Below are positions 1 through 6,321 of a stretch of DNA of 19,554 nt, one piece after another. The notes beneath the pieces are model-generated. The model searched no databases. It was not told the DNA's origin and saw only the letters and a program-made list of their open reading frames with translations. The position numbers and the translations under genes were made by a program. The stretch lies in the NCBI RefSeq assembly GCF_032250955.1, contig NZ_JAVVES010000055.1:1-19554 (forward strand), given 5' to 3'. Numbering within the stretch: the first letter of the stretch is position 1; each line of letters starts with the position of its first letter. The DNA is from Sulfuriflexus sp032250955 (GTDB taxonomy: Bacteria > Pseudomonadota > Gammaproteobacteria > AKS1).

Positions 1-86
1 GCCTGACAAGCGGTAAGCTTCCGATAAATAAGGTAACCAGGTTGACTAATGCGCATGAATACATGAAATTTCATCCTCCTCTAATC
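1..86 (+). repeat. Left arm of a MITE-like interspersed repeat, copy 1, cut by the window edge
   Basis: This stretch matches 2092-2176 closely (about ten differences by eye) and 19501-19554 over the part visible there. It contains the perfect palindromes ATGCGCAT and ATGAAATTTCAT, both also present in copy 2. The first bases of the element, including its terminal inverted repeat, would lie just before the window. No matching right terminal repeat was found in the next 500 bases, so this copy is either decayed or truncated on its right side. Confidence 0.85.
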
Positions 87-90
87 CAGC

Positions 91-186
91 GGGGTCGGAG
101 TCGCTGTCTACAGGTGCTTTTGACCAAATAGCCAACGTCGTGGCTCGTTGTTCCAGCGATCACCACGCCCGCACGACTCCGACCCC
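91..186. mobile_element. 96-bp inverted-repeat (REP/MITE-like) element nested in repeat copy 1
   Basis: The segment starts with GGGGTCGGAGTCG and ends with its exact reverse complement CGACTCCGACCCC, a perfect 13-bp inverted repeat around about 70 bases. Removing it joins CTCTAATCCAGC to TTATCCTTCTTACAGG, which resembles the uninterrupted CTCTAATCGGCGTTATCC at 2171-2188 in copy 2. It therefore looks like an insertion into copy 1. From memory, ends of this type accompany REP-associated tyrosine (Y1) transposases; that link is inferred. No transposase lies nearby. Confidence 0.65.
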
Positions 187-411
187 TTATCCTTCTTACA
201 GGTTACACGCTGGTCGGTATTTTTACGCCACTCTGTATGACTGTCGCTCACCGCTGGCCGGCAAATCTCCGGGGGGGCATTTCCGGGGTGGGGATACGGC
301 AGGCAGCACCTTTATCTCAATATGACGCACTATATCGATTCAGTTACCCAAGTGCGAACTTCAATGCTGCTTAAAGTTAAGTCTCAGTGTGTAGTGTGCC
401 TGGTGACGGCT
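187..411. other. Gene-free stretch, probably a decayed repeat remainder
   Basis: No convincing coding region was seen on either strand. Reading frames here lack a ribosome binding site or a recognisable protein. The first bases (TTATCC-TTCT-TACAGG) resemble the continuation of repeat copy 2 at 2183-2202; beyond that no similarity was recognised. It is probably the diverged right half of repeat copy 1 followed by unidentified spacer. Confidence 0.4.
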
Positions 412-456
412 GGAAAATAAAAACCCGGGCTGCTGGGGTGGGGGATGCAGCCCGGG
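412..456 (-). terminator. Rho-independent terminator facing purB
   Basis: CCCGGGCTGC (424-433) and GCAGCCCGGG (447-456) form a perfect 10-bp stem with a 13-nt loop. Read on the minus strand the stem is followed by TTTTTATTTT (complement of 414-423). It lies about 130 bp after the purB stop and is the first strong terminator for purB transcripts. The 457-587 interval before it holds no recognised gene. Confidence 0.85.
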
Positions 457-587
457 GTACGAATGGCGGTCAAACGATGATGGCATGTGGGGGGGTAGGA
501 AGGGTTGCCACACAAAGTCTGCCTGCCTGGGGCTAACTATCTCTTTTCCAAGGCTCGCACACTGTGCGCTGGTTCACAAAATCATCA

Positions 588-1955
588 TTAGAGGTCTTTT
601 GCCTGCTGCACGGCGTTGCCGATGTAATTGGCCGGGGTCAGCGTCTTCAGACGGGTTTTTTCACCTTCCGGGATTGCCAGTCCATCAATAAAGGCGTGTA
701 GTGAAGGTGCGTCGATGCGCTTGCCCCGGGTCAGTTCTTTGAGCTTTTCATAAGGTTTTTCAATGCCATAGCGACGCATAACGGTCTGAACAGGCTCGGC
801 GAGGACCTCCCAGTTGGCGTCGAGATCCGCAGCCAGAACCGCCGATACCACCTCGAGCTTGCCGATGCCCTTGAGACTTGACTGGTAGGCTATCAGGGCA
901 TGCGCGATACCGACGCCGAGGTTACGCAAGACGGTGGAGTCGGTGAGGTCGCGTTGCCAGCGGGAAACCGGCAGTTTGCTGGCGAGGTGGCCGAGAATCG
1001 CATTAGAGATGCCAAGATTACCCTCCGAGTTTTCAAAATCGATGGGATTGACCTTGTGCGGCATGGTCGAGGAGCCCACCTCGCCGGTGACGGTCTTCTG
1101 TTTGAAGTAACCGATAGAGATATAGCTCCAGATATCGCGGTCGAAATCGAGCAGGATAGTGTTAAAGCGCGCCACGGCATCGAAATACTCGGCGATATAG
1201 TCGTGGGGTTCGATCTGCGTAGTATAGGGATTCCAGTCCAGGCCGAGGCTCTCCACAAAGCCCTTTGCCAGTCCCTGCCAGTCAATATCAGGATAGGCCG
1301 ACAGGTGGGCATTGTAGTTGCCAACGGCACCGTTGATCTTGCCCAGCAACGGCACGGCGGCGAGCTGGTCACGCTGGCGCTGCAAACGGAAGGCGACGTT
1401 GGCCATTTCCTTGCCCAGGGTGGTCGGGGAGGCCGGCTGTCCATGGGTGCGCGACAGCATGGGCTGGGCGGCCTGCTCGTGGGCAAGCTGGCTGATGGTC
1501 TGGATGAGTTCGTCCATCCGCGGCAATAACACGTCGGCGCGCGTGGCACCGAGCATCAGGCCGTGCGAGAGGTTGTTGATGTCCTCTGAGGTGCAGGCGA
1601 AGTGGATAAACTCGTTAACCGCCATCAGTTCCTGGTTAGGGGCGATCTTTTCTTTCAGGAAATACTCGACGGCCTTCACATCATGGTTAGTGGTGCGCTC
1701 GATGTCCTTCACGCGCTGTGCATCTTCAAGACTCACATTGTCGGCGATGTCGTTTAACAGGGCATTGGCCTCGGCCGACAGGGCCGGCACTTCGGCGATG
1801 TCCGGGTGTTGCGCCAACATCTGTAACCAGCGCACCTCCACCAGCACGCGGTGGCGAATCAGGCCATATTCACTACAAATACCCCGCAGGGCGGTAGTTA
1901 AGCGACCATAACGGCCATCAATCGGTGATACAGCGGTGAGCGAGCTTAATTCCAT
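588..1955 (-). CDS. purB: Adenylosuccinate lyase PurB
   Basis: PurB splits SAICAR to AICAR plus fumarate and adenylosuccinate to AMP plus fumarate, two steps of cytoplasmic purine synthesis. The 455-aa product matches the E. coli-type enzyme (456 aa from memory) from its first residues (MELSSLTAVSPIDGRYG) to near the end. Visible hallmarks are SRTHGQPA, with the catalytic-type His at residue 171, and the fumarase/aspartase superfamily signature GSSTMPHKVNP, with the catalytic loop serines at 295-296. The start agrees with the family; the ribosome binding site is weak. The gene is intact. It is monocistronic here or driven from upstream past the MITE at 2071-2306. In E. coli purB directly follows hflD; here acnB and a membrane protein gene lie between them. 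Confidence 0.98.
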   Translation of the reverse strand: MELSSLTAVSPIDGRYGRLTTALRGICSEYGLIRHRVLVEVRWLQMLAQHPDIAEVPALSAEANALLNDIADNVSLEDAQRVKDIERTTNHDVKAVEYFLKEKIAPNQELMAVNEFIHFACTSEDINNLSHGLMLGATRADVLLPRMDELIQTISQLAHEQAAQPMLSRTHGQPASPTTLGKEMANVAFRLQRQRDQLAAVPLLGKINGAVGNYNAHLSAYPDIDWQGLAKGFVESLGLDWNPYTTQIEPHDYIAEYFDAVARFNTILLDFDRDIWSYISIGYFKQKTVTGEVGSSTMPHKVNPIDFENSEGNLGISNAILGHLASKLPVSRWQRDLTDSTVLRNLGVGIAHALIAYQSSLKGIGKLEVVSAVLAADLDANWEVLAEPVQTVMRRYGIEKPYEKLKELTRGKRIDAPSLHAFIDGLAIPEGEKTRLKTLTPANYIGNAVQQAKDL

Positions 1956-2061
1956 CTTATTATCCGGTCATTCGGGCATTGCTGCCGAGTGTATTTAGCC
2001 GCGTTTACAACACGGCGGCGCGTCAGGCGCAAATTGTGCCAATTCGGGCAGCAAAATACCA
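1956..2061 (-). promoter_or_regulatory. purB upstream region with a quasi-palindrome
   Basis: This is the 5' region of purB. A 15-bp quasi-palindrome GGCGCAAATTGTGCC lies at 2026-2040 (7-bp arms, one mismatch) and could be an operator. It is only loosely like the E. coli PurR box. A weak minus-strand promoter, TTGCGC-17-TGTAAA, can be drawn here. None of this is conclusive. The MITE begins immediately upstream. Confidence 0.3.
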
Positions 2062-2070
2062 TGCACAAAT
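2062..2070. repeat. Left 9-bp target-site duplication of the MITE
   Basis: TGCACAAAT lies immediately before the left end of the element at 2071 and is repeated exactly at 2307-2315, immediately after its right end. An exact direct repeat abutting both ends is the footprint of transposition. Confidence 0.85.
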
Positions 2071-2306
2071 TACTGCTGTCCCGTTAACATAAGCCTGACA
2101 AGCAGTAAGCTTCGAGAAAATAAGGTAACCAGGTTGATTGATGCGCATGAACACATGAAATTTCATCACCCTCTAATCGGCGTTATCCCTTCTCCCACAG
2201 GGAGAAGGCCAGGATGAGGGGGTAAATAAAACAAGGTGTTATCGAATCTAAATCCCCTCACCCTAACCCTCTCCCGAAGGGAGAGGGAATTAACGGGACA
2301 GCAGTG
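2071..2306. mobile_element. Complete 236-bp MITE-like element, copy 2
   Basis: The ends are inverted repeats: ACTGCTGTCCCGTTAA at 2072-2087 and its exact reverse complement TTAACGGGACAGCAGT at 2290-2305. One further outer base (T at left, G at right) mismatches. A 9-bp direct repeat, TGCACAAAT, abuts both ends. Inside are the left arm shared with copies 1 and 3 (to about 2176) and an inverted pair of CCCTCTCCC-type palindromes (2184-2290). There is no coding capacity for a transposase, so the element must have been moved in trans. The terminal sequence and 9-bp duplication would fit an IS4-type donor; that assignment is inferred. It sits between the terminator of the small secreted-protein gene and the purB promoter region. 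Confidence 0.88.
2184..2290. repeat. Inverted pair of CCCTCTCCC-type REP palindromes inside the MITE
   Basis: 2184-2223 and 2252-2290 are inverted, diverged copies of one another. Each contains a small hairpin (CTTCTCCC-aca-GGGAGAAG and CCCTCTCCC-gaa-GGGAGAGGG) next to a GAGGGG or CCCCTC edge. The second has the CCCTCACCCTAACCCTCTCCC form, an intergenic palindrome that from memory is widespread in proteobacteria. As RNA the pair could fold into one long cruciform-like structure. Confidence 0.75.
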
Positions 2307-2315
2307 TGCACAAAT
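2307..2315. repeat. Right 9-bp target-site duplication of the MITE
   Basis: Second copy of TGCACAAAT, directly after the right terminal repeat. It continues into the A-run of the minus-strand terminator at 2316-2341, so the insertion hit the distal end of that terminator's T-tract without destroying it. Confidence 0.85.
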
Positions 2316-2341
2316 AAAAAAAGCCCCGCAGAAGCGAGGCT
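2316..2341 (-). terminator. Rho-independent terminator of the small secreted-protein gene
   Basis: On the minus strand AGCCTCGC-TTCT-GCGGGGCT forms an 8-bp stem with one G-U pair, followed by seven T residues. It begins 28 bp after the stop codon of the gene at 2370-2642. Confidence 0.85.
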
Positions 2342-2369
2342 GGAGGAGCGTTGCAGTTTGTTGGTTTCG

Positions 2370-2642
2370 TTATACGACGTTCCAGTCGGCCGTACAGGAG
2401 GCGGCACCGGCAAGCCGGGTCTGGACATTGTGCTGTCTTGCCTGAGCCAGCGCGCGACGGGCCTGTTTTTGTTGTTTTAACCAGGCATTGGTTAACTTAA
2501 TGCGTTGCTGAACTTTATGCTGGCGTTGGGTCAGCCTGAGAGTCGTGGCCTGATCCGGGACAGTCTGATGACCAGTTGCTGCGGTATTCGTGCCGCTCAG
2601 GGCCAGGCCCAGGGAGAAAATAAGTGCAACGGTGGTATCCAT
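2370..2642 (-). CDS. Small putative secreted protein of unknown function
   Basis: The family of this 90-aa product was not recognised. It looks real because it has a strong ribosome binding site (AAGGAGG, 6 nt before ATG) and its own rho-independent terminator. Residues 1-20 form a hydrophobic segment (VALIFSLGLALSG) that reads as a signal peptide, although its n-region lacks the usual lysine or arginine. The mature part is rich in Gln, Arg, Lys and Ala (residues 34-72), predicted helical and basic, with a single Cys near the C-terminus. A periplasmic or secreted small basic protein is the most that can be said. It diverges from acnB across an operator-like palindrome at 2720-2735. Confidence 0.7.
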   Translation of the reverse strand: MDTTVALIFSLGLALSGTNTAATGHQTVPDQATTLRLTQRQHKVQQRIKLTNAWLKQQKQARRALAQARQHNVQTRLAGAASCTADWNVV

Positions 2643-2719
2643 AACGTGCCTCCTTAATCGATCCGGTTGATAGATCTGACTAGCATGTACGCATTAGCTC
2701 ACATGAAACGGGCCTGATC

Positions 2720-2735
2720 CGTGAACCGGTTCACG
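2720..2735. promoter_or_regulatory. Perfect 16-bp palindrome, candidate operator between divergent genes
   Basis: CGTGAACCGGTTCACG is its own reverse complement. It lies 78 bp before the start of the small secreted-protein gene and about 260 bp before the acnB start. Position and perfect symmetry suggest a binding site for a dimeric regulator. The regulator is unknown and no regulator gene is in the window. Confidence 0.55.
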
Positions 2736-2751
2736 TCACTGGCTTTATTCC

Positions 2752-2860
2752 ACTTTCTTAACAAAATAATAAAATATCATATATATTAGATAATTATGAT
2801 ATCTATATGATGTTATAGATTATAATAGACAAATAAGCCATTAATTTCTTTATTGAGAAT
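2752..2860 (+). promoter_or_regulatory. AT-rich block with candidate acnB promoter (TATAAT at 2821-2826)
   Basis: This roughly 110-bp block is overwhelmingly A and T, in sharp contrast to its surroundings. It contains a perfect -10 hexamer TATAAT at 2821-2826; the -35 position 17 bp upstream (GATATC) is poor. The AT tract could serve as an UP element or a nucleoid-protein site. It implies a leader of about 160 nt before the acnB start. Apart from this block and the palindrome, nothing was recognised in 2643-2996. Confidence 0.45.
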
Positions 2861-2970
2861 CCCCCGCTTCTCCAGGAATATGACGTTAGGTGCGTGAAAG
2901 GGTAAAATGGCGTGCTTTGTCGCGGTGCCACCTGGCGCAGCGAAGCGAATTTTTTCGCCCCCAATTGATT

Positions 2971-2983
2971 GGAAACTGTTTCC
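2971..2983 (+). promoter_or_regulatory. Small hairpin next to the acnB ribosome binding site
   Basis: GGAAACTGTTTCC is a short inverted repeat ending one base before the GAAGGAG ribosome binding site (2985-2991) of the preferred acnB start. It could modulate access to the ribosome binding site. E. coli apo-aconitases are known to bind mRNA, but no such link is shown here. Confidence 0.3.
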
Positions 2984-2996
2984 TGAAGGAGTGTCT

Positions 2997-5558
2997 GTGC
3001 TCGAGTTATATCGCCAACATGTCAAAGAACGTGCCGCAGAAGGCTTGCCGCCACTGCCCCTGAACCCCGAACAGACTGCGGAGCTGGTGGAGTTATTAAA
3101 GGCCCCGCCCGCTGGCGAAGAAGAGACACTGATTGCGTTATTCACCCACCGGGTGCCGGCCGGTGTCGATCAGGCTGCCTATGTGAAGGCGGGCTTCCTG
3201 GCCGCGATCGCCAAGGGCGAGACGGCATGCGCGCTTATCGACAAGCGTCGCGCCACCGAACTGCTGGGTACTATGTTCGGCGGTTACAATATTGCGCCGC
3301 TCGTGGACTTGCTCGATGACAGCGAGCTGGCGCCATTGGCTGCCGACGCCCTCTCAAAAACCCTGCTCATCTTTGATGCCTATCATGATGTTGTTGAGAA
3401 GGCGAAAAGCAATACTGTCGCCAGCAGGGTGGTGCAAAGCTGGGCCGATGCGGAATGGTTTACCTCACGCGAGGAAATGCCGGACGCCATCCAGGTCACC
3501 GTGTTCAAGGTCGATGGGGAGACGAATACCGATGACCTGTCGCCCGCTTCCGAGGCATGGAGCCGACCGGACATTCCGCTGCACGCCAAGGCCATGTTGA
3601 TCAACAAGATGCCGAATGCGCTTGCCATTGTCGATGAGCTGAAAGAGAAGGGCCACCCACTTGCTTACGTGGGTGATGTCGTCGGTACCGGTTCCTCACG
3701 TAAGTCGGCCATCAATTCCGTGCTCTGGCATATGGGGCACGATGTTCCGTTTGTGCCCAACAAGCGCCAGGGTGGGGTCATACTGGGTGGCAATATCGCG
3801 CCGATTTTCTTTAACACGGCAGAGGACTCCGGTGCCTTGCCGATTGAATGTGATGTTAGCAAGTTGCAAACCGGTGATGTGATCACGATTCATACGCGCC
3901 GGGGCGAGATCACGAATGAAGCGGGGGAGGTCGTCAGTACCTTTAGCCTGAAGCCGACCACCATCGCTGATGAAGTCCGTGTCGGTGGTCGTATTCCGCT
4001 TATAATCGGCCGTTCCCTGACAGACAAGACCCGTGAAGGCCTCGGGCTTGCGCCTTCGGATATTTTCACGCGCCCGGTCGCACCTGCCGATACCGGCAAG
4101 GGTTTCACCCTGGCACAGAAGATGGTGGGGCGCGCCTGTGGCGTCGATGGTATTCGTCCGGGCACTTATTGCGAGCCGCGCATGACCACGGTGGGTTCAC
4201 AGGACACCACCGGTGCCATGACCCGTGACGAACTTAAGGAACTGGCCTGTCTAGGTTTCACGGCAGACTTTGTCATGCAAAGCTTCTGTCATACCGCGGC
4301 CTATCCGAAGCCGGTTGATATTACCCTGCAACATGACCTGCCCGACTTTATCCAGAACCGTGGCGGTGTCAGCCTGCGGCCGGGTGACGGTGTGATCCAT
4401 TCCTGGTTGAACCGCATGGTCTTGCCGGACACCGTCGGTACCGGCGCGGACTCACATACCCGCTTCCCGATCGGTATCAGTTTTCCGGCCGGTTCCGGCC
4501 TGGTTGCCTTTGCCGCGGCACTCGGTGTGATGCCGCTGGAGATGCCGGAATCGGTATTGGTACGTTTCAAGGGTGAGATGCAACCCGGTATCACCCTGCG
4601 TGACCTGGTTAACGCCATCCCGTACGTGGCGATTCAAAACGGTCAGCTCACGGTTGAAAAACAAAACAAGAAGAATGTTTTCTCCGGACGGATTCTTGAA
4701 ATCGAAGGGCTGCCGGATCTGAAGGTGGAACAGGCCTTTGAATTCTCTGATGCCTCGGCCGAGCGTTCTGCTGCCGGCTGCACCGTGCACCTGAATAAAG
4801 AACCGATCATCGAGTACCTGCAATCCAATGTCACGTTGTTGAAGTGGATGATAGCCAATGATTATGGCGATGCCCGGACACTGCAGCGTCGTATCGATGC
4901 CATGCAGGAATGGCTGGCAAAACCGGAGCTCATGGCAGCGGATGCTGATGCCGACTACGCCGAGGTCATCGAAATCGATCTGAATGAAATTACCGAACCC
5001 TTGCTGGCCTGTCCGAACGACCCGGATGATGTGCGCATGCTCAGTGCAGTAGCCGGCGTGCATGTTGATGAAGTCTTTATCGGTTCCTGTATGACCAACA
5101 TCGGTCATTACCGGGCTGCCGGCAAGGTGCTGGAAAATATCAGCAGTGTCCCGGTCCGTTTGTGGATTGTGCCGCCGACCCGCATGGATGAACATCAACT
5201 CACTGAAGAAGGTTATTATTCGATCTTCGGCAGGGCCGGCGCGCGCACCGAAGTGCCGGGGTGTTCCTTGTGCATGGGTAACCAGGCCCGTGTCGCCGAC
5301 GGTGCCACTGTTGTCTCAACCTCAACGCGGAACTTCCCGAACCGTATGGGTAAGGATGCGAATGTGTACCTTGGCTCGGCCGAGCTGGCCGCGGTGTCTG
5401 CCGCACTTGGTCATATCCCCACACTCGAGGAATATATGCAGCACGTCAAAGACCTGGAACCAATGGCGGACGATATTTACCGTTACCTCAACTTCCACGA
5501 GATCGCGGAATACAAGCAAGTCGCGGATAAAGTCATACGCGTTACTCTTGCAGAGTAA
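2997..5558 (+). CDS. acnB: Aconitate hydratase B (bifunctional aconitase / 2-methylisocitrate dehydratase)
   Basis: AcnB interconverts citrate and isocitrate via cis-aconitate in the TCA cycle; family members also act on 2-methylisocitrate. The product begins like the family (LELYRQHVKERAAEG, then KAPPAGEE and KAGFLAAIAKGE). Order: N-terminal HEAT-like helical domain, swivel domain, then the catalytic core. The [4Fe-4S] ligands are visible as Cys698 in FIGSCMTN and Cys756 and Cys759 in PGCSLCMGN. I chose the GTG at 2997 because GAAGGAG lies 5 nt upstream and the family N-terminus starts there, giving 853 aa (E. coli about 865). An in-frame ATG at 2907 with AAAGGG upstream would add 30 residues with no family resemblance. 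A long AT-rich leader precedes the gene and a strong hairpin follows it. Confidence 0.97.
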   Translation: MLELYRQHVKERAAEGLPPLPLNPEQTAELVELLKAPPAGEEETLIALFTHRVPAGVDQAAYVKAGFLAAIAKGETACALIDKRRATELLGTMFGGYNIAPLVDLLDDSELAPLAADALSKTLLIFDAYHDVVEKAKSNTVASRVVQSWADAEWFTSREEMPDAIQVTVFKVDGETNTDDLSPASEAWSRPDIPLHAKAMLINKMPNALAIVDELKEKGHPLAYVGDVVGTGSSRKSAINSVLWHMGHDVPFVPNKRQGGVILGGNIAPIFFNTAEDSGALPIECDVSKLQTGDVITIHTRRGEITNEAGEVVSTFSLKPTTIADEVRVGGRIPLIIGRSLTDKTREGLGLAPSDIFTRPVAPADTGKGFTLAQKMVGRACGVDGIRPGTYCEPRMTTVGSQDTTGAMTRDELKELACLGFTADFVMQSFCHTAAYPKPVDITLQHDLPDFIQNRGGVSLRPGDGVIHSWLNRMVLPDTVGTGADSHTRFPIGISFPAGSGLVAFAAALGVMPLEMPESVLVRFKGEMQPGITLRDLVNAIPYVAIQNGQLTVEKQNKKNVFSGRILEIEGLPDLKVEQAFEFSDASAERSAAGCTVHLNKEPIIEYLQSNVTLLKWMIANDYGDARTLQRRIDAMQEWLAKPELMAADADADYAEVIEIDLNEITEPLLACPNDPDDVRMLSAVAGVHVDEVFIGSCMTNIGHYRAAGKVLENISSVPVRLWIVPPTRMDEHQLTEEGYYSIFGRAGARTEVPGCSLCMGNQARVADGATVVSTSTRNFPNRMGKDANVYLGSAELAAVSAALGHIPTLEEYMQHVKDLEPMADDIYRYLNFHEIAEYKQVADKVIRVTLAE

Positions 5559-5559
5559 C
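5541..5559 (+). other. Hairpin overlapping the acnB stop codon
   Basis: GTTACTCT and AGAGTAAC form a perfect 8-bp stem with a 3-nt loop, and the acnB TAA stop (5556-5558) lies in the 3' arm. It may help protect the transcript 3' end together with the larger hairpin at 5583-5619. There is no T-run after it, so it is not a classic terminator. Confidence 0.5.
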
Positions 5560-5582
5560 GGGATTGATGAATGATGATCGCG

Positions 5583-5619
5583 AATTGATGATCGGCAGAG
5601 ATTTTGCCGATCATCAATT
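5583..5619. terminator. Long hairpin between convergent acnB and the DUF1269-like gene
   Basis: AATTGATGATCGGCA (5583-5597) and its exact complement TGCCGATCATCAATT (5605-5619) give a 15-bp perfect stem with a 7-nt loop. It lies between the convergent stops at 5558 and 5640 and is flanked by AT-rich sequence rather than a clean T-run. The surroundings repeat GATGAT and ATCATCAAT motifs several times. It is probably a bidirectional terminator or mRNA 3' stabiliser. Confidence 0.65.
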
Positions 5620-5639
5620 ATCATTCTGCAATCATCAAT

Positions 5640-6155
5640 CTAAGGAAACGCAGGCACTGTCGGTTCGGAACCACGTTCACCGGCTTCGGGATGATGGCGT
5701 TTGACGAGTTCGCTGATTTCCGCGACCCGGCCTTTCGGGACGTCGACGATCAGTAATAACTGCCCGTCCTCGATGGCCGGTTCAAAACGCTTGAGTTTCG
5801 AGTTGTGAAGTGAAACCCCGATCATTCCTGATACCCAGGCACCAAACACCGCCCCCGAGAGGGTGATCCCCAGTATGGTGGCACCATCGAAATCGAGCCC
5901 GAGTGGTGAGAAATTCGAACCGATGAGGCCGGCAATCAGGCCGGTTGCGAAACCGATTACAATACCACGCTCAAAGGCAGGGATGAGATCGGTTTTTTCC
6001 AGCAGGCTTGCACCGGGCAGGTTGGCTTCGCTGAGCCGGGATTCGTCTTTGCCGATAATATGCATATGACCGGTATCGACGCGGGCGAGTAGAAGATCGT
6101 TAACGATCTGTTTGGCACTATTCACGTGCGGGGAGAGAAAATATAACCTTCGCAT
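5640..6155 (-). CDS. DUF1269-like small membrane protein
   Basis: The function is unknown. The 171-aa product has a soluble N-terminal part with the pattern RRLYFLSPHVNSAKQIVNDL and ARVDTGHMHII, two Gly-rich hydrophobic segments at about residues 63-84 and 91-115 (FGAWVSGMIGVS), and a conserved-looking C-terminal part (GQLLLIVDVPKGRV, then VKRHHPEA). This arrangement resembles proteins annotated as DUF1269-containing or general-stress-like membrane proteins; the assignment is from memory of the pattern. The start has a very strong ribosome binding site (GAGGAGG, 6 nt upstream). It is transcribed alone, convergent with acnB and downstream of hflD on the same strand across a 166-bp gap. Confidence 0.85.
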   Translation of the reverse strand: MRRLYFLSPHVNSAKQIVNDLLLARVDTGHMHIIGKDESRLSEANLPGASLLEKTDLIPAFERGIVIGFATGLIAGLIGSNFSPLGLDFDGATILGITLSGAVFGAWVSGMIGVSLHNSKLKRFEPAIEDGQLLLIVDVPKGRVAEISELVKRHHPEAGERGSEPTVPAFP

Positions 6156-6321
6156 GACACGTCCTCCTCTGTTGCTATGACAGGGACTTCGTTTTTCAGA
6201 TAGTACGCCTGAGGGCGACTACGCAACCGGGCGGGTCGACCATCACAATAAAGTGTACGCCAGATTCACCAACATGCAATACCTGAGTATTTTTACTGGT
6301 TTTTCGTGAGTCTGTTCCCTG

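Noticed and set aside
140..325. Plus-strand 61-codon reading frame
   Set aside because: It starts inside the nested 96-bp inverted-repeat element, has no ribosome binding site and shows no recognisable protein features.
485..691. Plus-strand 68-codon reading frame
   Set aside because: It runs into the 3' end of purB on the opposite strand, and its content there is the antisense of purB.
900..1911. Long plus-strand reading frames opposite purB
   Set aside because: They are antisense shadows of an intact, highly conserved purB and have no family resemblance.
2061..2087. An 8-codon reading frame (MHKLLLSR) ending at the stop in the MITE end
   Set aside because: It has no ribosome binding site. 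Its ending LLSR equals the end of the amidohydrolase only because both run into the same terminal repeat in the same frame.
2907..2996. 30-residue N-terminal extension of AcnB from an upstream ATG
   Set aside because: The extension does not resemble the AcnB N-terminus, and a better-placed ribosome binding site precedes the GTG at 2997; it remains possible but less likely.
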